A DNA stretch of 64,000 nucleotides from Semisulcospira habei (taxonomy: Eukaryota; Mollusca; Gastropoda; Semisulcospiridae): assembly GCA_036245525.1 (NCBI GenBank), contig BTPG01000005.1, forward strand, positions 214,558,224 to 214,622,223, given 5' to 3'. Below are positions 12,101 to 24,100 of the stretch, piece after piece (position 1 is the stretch's first letter; every line of letters starts with the position of its first letter). The notes beneath the pieces were generated by a model. The model saw only the letters and a list, made by a program, of their open reading frames with translations, was not told the origin of the DNA and made no database searches. The position numbers were made by a program, and so were the translations under genes.

Positions 12101-15100
12101 TGCCAAGGATACGTTGGATGGCGTATCCACATCCTGCGCATAGGAGACCCGACCTAGTGGTTGTCCGACGGCCACCGGAACATCTGCCTTGCATGAAGGA
12201 CATCAGCATGCCCCTCTTATCGGGGCGGAACGGGATCCTTCAAGCAACAGCAGCATAGGTCTCTCCCGCCTGCAGACGCTTCAATGCTGCCATCCGCGCT
12301 GCTGAGGCCAGGTGACACAATCATCCCAATGTGGCAGGAGGCACCTCCCGTGTCGGAAGACAGGCCTAGTCCCAAATGGGCGCTGCTTGGACATGAAGAA
12401 CACACCTACCAGTAGCAGCCGAGCTGGTGCTTACAGCCGAGAAGCTGCTTGTCCTCTCAAGGTGGTAGTGTACTGCAACGTCCTAAGAAGTCGGACGTGT
12501 GCGTAATCGTCTTACCGAGCGGGCCTTGCCAGAGGCTGTGCACGTGCGCTCCCCCTGGCAGCGGCCTCCACGATCCACGCTCGCGCACTAGTCATGACAT
12601 CCGGTGTGGCTTCTCTCCCAAGTCAGTCCGTTGTCGTGCGGAAAACCCGCGGTGCCCGGAAGGCGCCTAAACCGGTGCCGATCGCTTGCAACGCAAGCAT
12701 GGTCGGCGGGGCATCTGGTGCAGTGGCGAAAGACCCCTGGGGGCTGAACTAGCCACTGTCATCTGTGTGAATGGGTAGCACATCCCTGCAACAGATAACA
12801 CACCCGAAGGCCTGCGGGCGAGTCCTGTGGGACTAAGCCACAAAAGGTAGCCTTCGTAACAACAAAACACACAAGCACCAAAGCGGGGTAACAGACTGTC
12901 AAGCCTGCATGCCAGCAGTGCAGCAAGAAGGTCGACTCACTGCCATCAAGCACTAAGGTGAGCAACCAACATATGTAGCAAAAGTCAAACATGTCATGAC
13001 AGAAGCGAGGTACCAAACTGCACGCCTACAAATAGCCGTGCAGTAAGCAAGTAGGCCCACTGCCGCCAAGCGCTAAGGCGAGGGAACAACATATGTACAC
13101 AAAATTCATTTTTCTCTAAAAGGTATTTTTTCGAAAAATACTTACCGATGACATGACTTTATGGAAATGTCTACTTCTAGCTCAATTTTAGCCTACTTAC
13201 CCGTTGTGTGCCCACACAACCCGGGAGGCACTCGGGGAACCCCCCCTAGAGGGGCCGAGAGTTGTCTCCCGTTTCCCGCCTTACCAGCTCCGGTCACGAG
13301 ACCGGCCAGTTTTTTGTGATACTTCGCTCGAAAGCGGCAAGCAGGGCAGGAGGGAGGGTCCTCCGAGTCATGTCATCGGTAAGTATTTTTCGAAAAAATA
13401 CCTTTTAGAGAAAAATGAATTTGTTTCCTCAAAAACATTACCGATGACATGACTTTATGGAAGAATTGCGATGAGGAGGAGGGTGCCGCGCAACTCTTAA
13501 TGGTAACAGCGCCGTCCTCCCAGTCGCAACCTCCCGACAATTTTAGCGAAGTGCATACCTACGGCGCCGGTGGCGCCGGGAGGGAGTGTTGCGCCGCGGC
13601 GATGTCCCCCACTAGTGTGAGATTCTCTCTTTGGCCTGCCAGGTCCCTGAGGTAGAAGCGGGCGAATACAGATTCAGTCTGCCAGCCCACGGCTGCCACG
13701 ATGTCCTTGACAGCGCAGTTTCGGTCAAATGCGAGGCTCGTGGCCATGGCTCGTACCTCATGTGCGCGAATGTGCAGCCTCTTCGCTCCCTGCGGGGAGA
13801 TATCTTGATACGCGGAGCGTATAACCCAGCGGAGCCAGGACGAGATCGTCTGGGCTGTTATGTCATTCCTGCTGGGTCTCAGAGGTAGGAAGAGGCGCGA
13901 ACGCCCTCTGCGGAAGGCTTTAGATCGTCGCAGATAAACTCTAAGGGCGCGCACGGGATCCTGTTGCCTGGTCTCCTGAGACAGAGGGTTGGTTCTTAGC
14001 GGCCGTAAGGTGATAACCTGAGGTGCCGTCAGAGGAGACCTGTTCTTGGCCAGGAAGGCAGGGTCAGTGAGGAGTTGAACAGACCCGTCCGCTCGGAACT
14101 GTAGGCAGGTAGGCCGCGCCGAGAGTGCGTGTAGCTCACTCACCCGAGAGGCGGTAGCAAGGGCCAGCAGGAAGCACGTCTTTCGTGTCACATCTGCGAA
14201 ACGGGCCAAAGCTAAGGGTTCAAATCTGTCAGAATTTAACCACGTTAGCACCCAGGGCAGGTCCCAGCGGGGAAGGAGTGAGCGGTGTGTTGGGCGCTGG
14301 ATGCTGAAGTGACCCATAAGGTCGGCTAAGTCTTTGCAGGCGCCCGGGTCTGGGTGTCCAAGGTGTCGATAAGTGTCAGCGATCATGGACAGGTAACCCC
14401 TCACGGTGATGGGGGCCAGGCCTAAGTCTCGAAAGAGCCAGAGGAAGAAGTCCGCCAGCTGAGGATTAGTCAGTTCCGTGGGTGACAGGCCGTGCTCAGA
14501 GCACCAGGAACACAGGACTCGCCACTTTCCCTCGTAGACTCGGATGGTGGAAGGTCTGCGGGCCGAAGCGATCGCCTCCACTGCTGCACCCGAGTAGCCT
14601 CTAGCTCCGAGGGCTTGCCGCACAACCTCCAGGCGTGAAGGAGGAGCCGCTCCGGGCAGGGGTGGAACAGCGGCTGACGCGGTTGCTTGAGCATGGTGCG
14701 TGGGGCGGGAAGCAGCAGGGGCGGGTCCGTGGCGAGGCTGAGAAGGTCGGTGGTCCAGGAGCGGTTCCAGGCGAACGGCGCAACTAACAGCAGGACCGCC
14801 GAGCATCCCCGAAGCTTGAGAAGGACTTTGGGTACGAGAACCGTCGGGGGGAAGGTGTAAGCCACCAGGCCGTCCCAGGGAATGGAGAGTGCATCGACAG
14901 CCCAGGCAAGTGGATCGGGAATCGGGGAGACGAAGAGCGGCAGCTGATGGTTCCACCTTGTGGCGAACAAGTCGACCTGGGGAGTCTCCCACCGGGCACA
15001 GATCATCCGAAAGATGTCCTGCCGAAGGGTCCATTCCGTGTGCAGGAGCTGGCCGCGGCGAGACAGCGAGTCGGCTAAGACATTCAGGTGTCCGGGGATG

Positions 15101-18100
15101 TGTCGGGCTCGAATGGTAATACCCCGGTCCTCGCACCAACGCATCATCCGGTAGAGGAGCATACAAAGGTCGGGAGAGCGAGTGCCACCTTGTTTCTGGA
15201 TGTAAGCCACCACAGTCGTGTTGTCCGAGAGGACGAGTAGCTCCTGGTGTCTGAGGAGATCCTCCCAGAACTGCAGGGCTTGCCACACCGCCTGCATCTC
15301 CAGCCAGTTGATGTGAGTGTGCGCTAAGTCCGCGGGCCAGGGCCCCGAAGTCGAGAGGAACCGAGGAAGGAGATGAGCGCCCCACCCAGTGAGGCTGGCG
15401 TCGACACAAAGCGAGGTCTGGGGAGGAGGGGCGGCCAGGGGAACTCCCGACGCTAGCCAAGAGTGGTCGGTCCACCGACGAAGATGAGGCAGCAGCATCT
15501 GGGGCACCGGAACCAACGTCGTTAAGTCGCCTGACGACGGGCGCCAATGGAGTAGGAGATGCAGCTGGATCGGCCGGGAGTAGAGACGACCTAGGGGGAT
15601 AAGGTCCGCTGCGACGTTCAGCAGGCCCAAAAGCTGGACGTCCAGTCGTGCTAACTGACCTGCTAGGTCCGCAATCTTCTGGATCCGAGGGGCTGGGAGG
15701 CGCACCGTGTTGAGGTCGGTCGCAAATTCCATGCCCAGGTGCACGAAGCGGCGGGACGGAGAGAGATCCGACTTGCCGTCGTTCACTAGGAAGCCCAAGT
15801 GTGCCAGAAGCCGTAGCAGCGCATCCCTGTCCGACGCGAGCGAGGTCTCTGACTGGTTGCGTAGGAGGAGGTCGTCTAGGTAATTCGACGTCGGACTGGA
15901 GGAGGACTGTCGGGCCTTGGCGACTACGGCGTCCATCAGCCGGGTGAACACCCAGGGGCTGAGGTTGAGACCGAACGGGAGCGCGCGAAACTGGTATACC
16001 ACACTGTCGATCGCAAAGCAGAGGAACTTCCTGGAGGCCTGGTGCATCGGGACATGCAGGTACGCATCTGAAAGGTCCAGGCTGACTGCGAAGTCCAGAG
16101 GCTGGACCGCGGCTCTCAGGGCTCGAGCAGTCTCCATCCGGAAGGAGGGGGCCGTAATGTACTTGTTCAGGGCCGAGAGATCGATCACCGGTCGCCATCT
16201 CCCTCCAGGCTTCGGAACGACGAACAAGCGGCTGTAGAAGGCTGGGGAGTAGGGGACGCGTACCACCTCCGTGGCGGCTTTCCTCAGGAGGGAGGAGACC
16301 TCTCCCCGAAGAGCGGAGGCCTTCAACGGATCGCTGGGGATCTCGGTCCAAAGGGGGGAGCGACGCAAAGGCGGCGGGCTGCGAAAGGCGATCCGGAGGC
16401 CGGCCGAGACGGTGTCGCAAATCCAGGGGTCGTCGGGAAAGAGTGTGAGCCAATTTCCGCTGAAAAAGGCTAGCCGCCCACCGACCGGAGACCCCGAAGT
16501 GGTCGGTGGGGGCAAGGCTGGGGGGCAGTCAGGTAGCCCGCCCGCGACCCGGTCGCCGGGCGGGACGGGGCCAGGCGGGGACACGGGCCCTGGAGGGCCT
16601 AGGACGGCCAAAGGCGGGGGCCTGCTCAGGGGCCGAAGCAGGGGCTGACGCAGCAGCGGGTCTAACCGACCGCGAGGCGCGACCCCTAGCCTGGCGGGAG
16701 GACGGAAAGCGGCGGGGAGGAGGAGCACTCACAGGCCAGCGGTCGGGGTTGGAGGCTCGAACGGATGACCAGGTGTCGCCGAAAAGCAGGGGGCCACCCA
16801 GCGGAGCACGACGAAGCTGCGCACGCAGGTCAGGTGGTATCCCTCGGCAGGCAAGCAGAAGGGCGTCTCGACGCATCAGGTCACAGTTGGCGGAGGCAGC
16901 CATAGCGTTAACGGACGAGTAGTAGGCGGCTCGGTTGGCGACTTCCGCTAAGACGAGTAACTCCCCAAGGAGAGGCGTGATAGAAGGATGCCAAGCGTCT
17001 TCCACACGACGAACCAGGGCTTGAGTGAGCAGCTCCAGGAACCCAGCGCAGGCTAAGGTGTTCCGCACCAGAGACGCAGTCAAATCCAGGCCACGAGGGA
17101 AAGAACGGCGAAGGAGGGCGGCGCCGCCAGCTTGCGACACGGCCGGGGGGTCGATCGCAGGAAGAGGGATGGAGAAAGCCTGGGAATGACCGGCATACCA
17201 ATCCCGACGGAAGGCGATGTCCAGGCCAGCCGGCCAGCGACGATCGGAGAAGAACACCGGCTCTCGAGACGCTGGAAGTTGCAGGTGCGCTGAGAAGACA
17301 TCTCGCAGCTCCTTAAATCCAGGCGGCTGGGGAAGCGACTTGAACCTCTTCACCTGACGCTCGGCATCCACAAAGGCCGAGACCTTCCTCTTCAGGGGGG
17401 GAGAGGCTGGGCAGGAGTCCGCTGGCAGAGTGGCTGCGATGATCCTGGCGGCTTCATCCAAGGCTAGGAGGGTCTCCGCCCGGGACGACGACGGAAGGGT
17501 CGAGGGGACATCATCACCGACGTCGGAGGGCGAAAGGGAGCGAGCATCCTCCTCCAACAGGGCTGAGACGGAGTCTTCGGGCAGCAAGCTGAGGGCTTCT
17601 TCGTCCAGGGGGTGGCGAGAAGGCGGGTGAGGCACCACGGAAGGTCGAAGCTTGGGCGGGGGCGCATCTCGAACCTCGCGGGAAGCCCGGGCAAGAGCCG
17701 GCAGCGACGACGGAGGCGGGGATCGCCGAGGCGAACGCGGGAAGGAGCGAGGAGGGGTCCTGTCCGGTGCGCGGGAACGACGTCTGGGTGAAGTACGGCG
17801 GACAACCGAAGAGGAGTGCCGATCACGGGAAGAAGGTCGACGATGGCGGTGACGCGGCGAACGCATCGAACGGTGCGAAGGCGAGCGCGACCGAGCGCGC
17901 GACGAGAAGAGGCGGGGGGAGCGGCGACGCTCCCGGCGGGGGGAACGATCCTTCCGGCGGCGCTCGCGGGGCGAGCGCGAGTGTCTAGCACTGACGGTGG
18001 AACGGGAAAGGTCGGGGGCGCGACTGTGTCGCGTAGGTTGAGGCTGACGTCTCTCCTGGCCGGACTCAGTGAGAAGGGCTCTATGCCGGTGTACAGATCC

Positions 18101-21100
18101 TCCGGAAGGATCAGCGGGCTTATAGTGGAGAGAGAGAGGAGCAAGGCCAGTCAACGTGGGACGGCTCGTGGCGAACTGCTGCAGGCCGGGCTCAGTGAGG
18201 CGGGCGCTTTGCCGGCAAACAGACCCTCCGGAAGGGTCAGCGGGCGTGGCAGCAGTGGCAGTCCTCTGGTCAGCGAACAACGCAGGGTCCCGACGATCAA
18301 TCCGTTCCGAGAGGCCGAGGCGAGGAAGAGCGGTCGTTACCACAGGGGCGACGTCAACAGGAGTGGGACGAGAGATAGCAGACGGAGGTCGCTCTCGCCG
18401 GTAAAAACTCCAGAGGTCAGGCCAACGGATCTCCGGCCAGGTCGCACAGACATCGCAGAGATGATCCGAGGCGCAGCCCGAGCAAGGGAGGCAGACCGCA
18501 TGGTCGTCCGTCGGCCACTTGAAGTCGCCGCATTGAGCGCAGGTAAGCATTTGGTTCCTGCAACAGACAAAGAGCACAAGGTCGCAAAGGCGGACAAGGG
18601 AGCCTAGCCCCACACCAAGGTACTCCAAGCGCCGTAACCACCGGCGCGTAAATAGTGGCTACAGTCTCCCAGAGCTAAAGGGCCTTTAAGGTAGACGCAC
18701 GGAGTGTGGGTGCCCGAAGGCCGTACGAGAACAGAAACCCTAGTCTACAAGGCAACGTCTTCTCGTAACAGTGAAATACCAAAGGAGAGAAGGCGACTTC
18801 CCTCGAGGAGACTCGTAAAAAAAAAGGTCGTGCAAGGCGCCGAAGCGTAAGCTCAACAACTGGCGCCCACGTAGTAGCAAAGCCGAAAGGAAAGCCCAAC
18901 GGTAGCCGGCTCTCGGCCCGAGGGCCGGCTGTGGGAAACTACCACTACCTTACCTCCGAGACGAATCGGGAACAGGGGGAAGGGTAGTCATACACCTCCA
19001 CAGCCTAGAGGAGAGCAGCAGAACGACGCCAGCAGAGGCAGGGCACAAGAAGGCAGGTCAGCGCTAGGAGGCACAGAGCACACGAAGAGGCAACGAGCGT
19101 AGGCAAGAGAAGGACCGGTCGAAGCGGCGCGAGAGCAAGGCCAGACACGTCTTCTCTGTACGAGCGAAGTAGCAAAACTGGCCGGTCTCGTGACCGGAGC
19201 TGGTAAGGCGGGAAACGGGAGACAACTCTCGGCCCCTCTAGGGGGGGTTCCCCGAGTGCCTCCCGGGTTGTGTGGGCACACAACGGGTAAGTAGGCTAAA
19301 ATTGAGCTAGAAGTAGACATTTCCATAAAGTCATGTCATCGGTAATGTTTTTGAGGAAACAAAGACGAATACGTCATGACGGAAGCGAGGTACCAAACTG
19401 CACGTCTGCAATCTAGCAGTGCAGTAACGAGGTAGATTCACCGCCGTCAAGCGCTAAGGTGAGCAACAACATATGTACCAACCCCTGTCATAAAAGGAGT
19501 CAGGCCCCAAACATTATTACTAAGGGTGACCGTGTGTGGAAAAAACAACACCGGCCGCATGCTGTACAACTCAATACGCAATGACAACCAAGACAAGAAA
19601 AACATCTGGGGCAGCAAATCACCACTTTATGTGGACATGTCAAGAGGGGCCCGCCCAGCCAAGGAGCGTAAACCCCCAAGCTGTCCGCCGGAACGTATAT
19701 CCACTCTCTAAGGTACGTGAGCACTTGTCCACAGCGTATGCCTGCGTATGCGAGTGTGCACTTAAATTCATCACCCGTATCTATACAACCATCCCGCAAG
19801 TTAAAACAGAAAAGGGGCCAGAACAGGCGCTGGTACCGAACAAACTACGCGATGACAAGGCGTGACCCAAACTGTGCCACTCAGCTAATCAGGCCATGGA
19901 GTAAAAGAATTCTCCACACCCAAGGTACAAATGCGTAGGAAACTTCGCTACGATTCACCTAAGGTGAGTGGCCGCGCAATTACAGTGAGAAGAAGACGAA
20001 AACTTCGTACCTGCACAAACCAGTGCCCAGCCCGGGAACCGGCCGAGGGTCAACCCCGCTACCTTACCTCTCCGCCGAAGGGGAACGGGGGGAGACGTCC
20101 AAAACCCGCCTGGCGCGACCGGTGAAGCTCACCGGACAGCTCACCAGAGGTCGAAGCGTAGGCGCTAAGCAGTGGGGACGAGAAAGCCACGCAGCAGCAC
20201 AGGCAGGGCCGACGAAACGATCCCATCTCCCGCTCTTCATTCCAACAGCAAGTCCGAAACCAGAGAACCGGTCGAAAAACCAAAGTCCGTAGGCTAGAGC
20301 CGAGCGCAAGACGACCGAATCGTGCGCCTAAGTAGACTAGACTGAGGGATTATGGGTACCTGGCTTCCGGGTGGTGGGTATAGGGAGACAACTCTTGGTC
20401 CCCTCGGGGTTCCCCGAGTGCCTCCCGGGTTGTGTTTTAACACAACTGGCTCTTAGGCTAGAATGAGTAAGTAGTAGACACTTCCCATTCAGTCATGTCA
20501 TCGGTAATGTTTTTGAAGAAACAACTAGTAAGTTACCTACATATCTAGTAAGTTACCAGCTATGTTACCAGTACATCTAGTATTTTACCAGGATATTTAG
20601 TAAGTTACCAGCATATCTAGTAAGTTACCAGTTATGCTACCAGTATATCTAGTAAGTTACCAATATATCTAGTAATTTACTATATCTGGCATGTTACCAG
20701 TTTATCTAGCATTTTACCAAAGTGTATCTAGTATGTTACCAGAGTGTATCTAGCATGTTACCAGTATATCTAGCATGTTACCAGAGTGTATCTAGCATGT
20801 TACCAGTATATCTAGCATGTTACCAGAGTGTATCTAGCATGTTACCAGTATATCTAGCATGTTACCAGAGTGTATCTAGCATGTTACCAGAGTGTATCTA
20901 GCATGTTACCAGATTGTATCTAGCATGTTACCAGTATATCTAGCATGTTACCAGAGGGTATCTAGCATGTTACCAGAGCGTATCTAGCATGTTACCAGTA
21001 TATCTAGCATGTTACCAAAGTGTATCTAGCATGTTACCAGAGTGTATCTAGCATATTACCAGTATATCTAGCATGTTACCAGAGTGTATCTAGCATGTTA

Positions 21101-24100
21101 CCAGAGTGCATCTAGCATGTTACCAGTATATCTAGCAAGTGTTACCAGAGTGTATCTAGCATGTTACCAGAGTGTATCTAGCATGTTACCAGTATATCTA
21201 GCATGTTACCAAAGTGTATCTAGCATGTTACCAGAGTGCATCTAACATGTTACCAGTATATCTAGCATGTTACCAGAGTGTATCTAGCATGTTACCAGTA
21301 TATCTAGCATGTTACCAAAGTGTATCTAGCATGTTACCAGAGTGTGTCTAGCATGTTACCAGTATATCTAGCATGTTACCAGAGTGTATCGAGCATGTTA
21401 CCAGTATATCTAGCATGTTACCAGTATATCTAGCATGTTACCAAAGTGTATCTAGCATGTTACCAAAGTGCATCTAACATGTTACCAGTATACATGTGCA
21501 GACCACAAGAGAATGTGCCAAAAACACACCAGGGTTTCTGGCCAGTCTGGAAATCACATCCCCTTTCTGCCCTGCCGACAAAAACTGGACGCTGCCCACT
21601 GTTTCCAAGGTCACCTCCACAATACTGTTCTCCCGGTCAAAGTAGTTCTGTAGGTCCACCTGGCACACATGGAAAAAACTGTACACCTTGCAGTCAAACA
21701 CTGACAAATTAAAATGTGTGATGGTCACTGAAAACAGTGAAAAATTGTATGTGCTGGTCTGTGATAATTATCGGACCTTATGGCTGAAAGGCCAAAAGGC
21801 CATAAGATCCAATATCACCGACCAGCACACAAATAAAAATACTTATCACAAAAAACTAAAATAAATGACATACATGTAGCTGCTTGGTGATAATGTTCTC
21901 TAGGAAAGGCAAGAACACTTCTGGTTGTTTTCCCCCGTTTTACGTTAAAGCGATATTCTCCATGGCCGGCTTTGCTTGCTAAAATTCGCCAACGCGACAG
22001 GTTGTCAATGTTGTCTTCTAGGACTTTTTGTACCCTTCTTTTCAAAATCCACGAGAGCTGGCACGCGCACTAGAGCTTCTCCGCTGAATTTTGTGTGTCA
22101 CGGAAGGCACTCTCCTGCGCGCTGAGGAGAACAAAAGCAGACAAGTCTCTTATTTTAAGACATTGCAACTGCATACTTTATGTTCGCCCTTTCATCCAGC
22201 ATTATTGTACAATATACTCAAAACATTTGAAATAAATCTGACCATGATAGTTCAAGGGTGGTGCCAGAATAGCTTGGCGCCTCAGGCGCCAAGCTATTCT
22301 GGCACCACCCTTGAACTAAAACGGTTGATCTATCTCCTATTCTGTAATGTAGCCTTCATAGGACAGTAAGCACATTTTGAAAAGTCAGCCTCAGGATGTA
22401 TTGGGTTAATGACCTACCCCTTGCAGTGAGGGGTTAACAGTTGATAACTCCTGTATAAATGCCAAGCTATTCTGGCACCACCCTTGAACTATCATGGTCA
22501 GATTTATTTCAAGCAGCGGGTGTGTCATGATGAAAAGGGTTAAGCGAAAGTAAAGATGTTAGTTCACTACAGACCTTGTGTACGAACCACAGCCGATGTA
22601 CCAGCTTGCTGTTGTGCAGCACCAGGAAGACGGTAATGGAGTGCAGGGCGATGAGGAGGCACAGAGTCACGGAACAACCGCACACCATCCAGTCATTGTA
22701 GCACCAGCAACCCACCTGGAAACACACAGACACCTGTACCCCGACTATTACACAGAGATATGTACACCCACACTCCATCTGGTCATTGCAGCCGAGACAC
22801 CCCACCTGTCAACACACAGATACCTGTACCCCGACTGTTACATAGAGATATGGTACACCCACACTCCATCCAGTCATTGTAGCTGAGACACCCACCCGTA
22901 AACACACAGATACCTGTACCCCGACTGTTACATAGAGATATGGTACACCCACACTCCATCCAGTCATTGTAGCCGAGACACCCACCCTTAAACACACAGA
23001 TACCTGTACCCCGACTGTTACATAGAGATATGGTACACCCACACTCCATCCACTCACTGTAGCCGAGACACCCACCCATAAACACACAGATACCTGTACC
23101 CCGACTGTTACATAGAGATATGGAACACCCACACTCCATCCACTCACTATAGCCGAGACACCCACCCGTAAACACACAGATACCTGTACCCCAACTGTTA
23201 CATAGAGATATGGTACACCCACACTCCATCCACTCACTGTAGCCGAGACACCCACCCGTAAACACACAAATACCTGTACCCCGACTATTACATAGAGATA
23301 TGGTACACCCACACTCCATCCACTCACTGTAGCCGAGACACCCCACCTGTCAACACACAGATCTAGCTGTATAGCCTTTTCGTTAGTTCGGGGTTTAACG
23401 TCCACAGCTAGCACCGAAGTGATAATGGACGGCCCTGACGGGCGGGTTTATGGGGGACAGGGAAATCTATTGCCTATGGAGTACGACCTGGACACTGATC
23501 AATTCTGACGCACTGCAACTGTGCCACTTTGATTTACCAGGACCTTTCAATGGACATGCTATTGAACAAGCCCGTCTTTCCCCCTGGATTGTGAGTCCAG
23601 CTGTATAGTCTGTTTGAGCAAAGCTTGCCTCTTACTGTTCGCAAATAACTTTTGAACACAGATGATTTCAAGACACATCCAAGAAGAAAAGATGAACAAC
23701 AACATTGATCCTAATTTATTTTAATTTTCAAATAGTCTTGACAACCATGGTTTAGTCCCGTGTAATATACCCTAAACCCATTCAGAAACACCGACACATA
23801 TTCACTCCTGCAAACTTACACTCTCCATGTTAAATGTTCAATGTCTTGCAATGTGTCCAATCCATGCTCAGCTTAACTCATTCAGCCCGACGGCTGTATT
23901 TCCCAAATTTTGGAGGCGTCATCTATTGACTATGAACCAGTTGCTGGAGATGAGTCGACCATGATAATTCAAGGGCAGTGCCAGATTAGCTTGGTGCTGA
24001 CAGGCGCCAAGCTAATCTGGCACTACCCTTGAATTATCATGGTTGACCCATCTCCTCCTGTAGTGCGTCAGGGCTGAAGAGGTTAAAAAATTGTCATAAT

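Larger units (their letters stand above)
13104..19362 (-). mobile_element. Nearly intact DIRS-type retrotransposon (inner), ~6.26 kb
   Basis: Three overlapping minus-strand ORFs lie in the order Gag, RT-RNase H, tyrosine recombinase. The termini are inverted and there is an internal complementary region. There is no target duplication: the flanks ACATATGTACACAAA|AGACG rejoin into a sequence matching the neighbouring host repeat (AACATATGTAGCAAAAGTC). This matches the DIRS family, which replicates through a circular intermediate and integrates with its own recombinase. No disabling stop is seen in the conserved domains, so the copy may be recent. Confidence 0.92.
8331..20524 (-). mobile_element. 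Decayed DIRS-type retrotransposon (outer), split by a younger copy
   Basis: The left end is ATTCATTTTTCTTTAAAAGG and the right end is GGTAATGTTTTTGAAGAAAC. The inverted termini (about 8370-8545 and 20335-20495) pair closely, including GTGTTTTAACACAAC and CTCCCTATACCCACCACCCG. Removing 13104-19362 leaves about 5.9 kb, the right size for a DIRS element. The coding regions are broken but recognisable on the minus strand: Gag zinc motif near 11616-11966, RNase H near 9850-9990, recombinase near 8800-9400. Flanks rejoin as ACCAGGATAT|CTAGTAAG with no duplication, as expected for tyrosine-recombinase integration. Confidence 0.85.

Noticed and set aside
14650..16453. Upstream part of the 964-codon recombinase frame as a separate domain
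   Set aside because: It lies fully over the RT-RNase H ORF in another frame and shows no domain. Kept only as a low-interest finding.
20525..21492. Minisatellite beside exon 4 as a donor-derived array (units contain TGGTAACATG)
   Set aside because: The phase-consistent donor is CCTG|GTGTGT at 21529. A donor inside the array would give phase 0 and would not join exon 5. The array starts about 40 bp past the true donor.
22783..23414. 187- and 201-codon minus frames in the 90-bp array as a secreted Cys-rich protein
   Set aside because: Pure repeat translation derived from the exon 3 region, without its own start or splice context.
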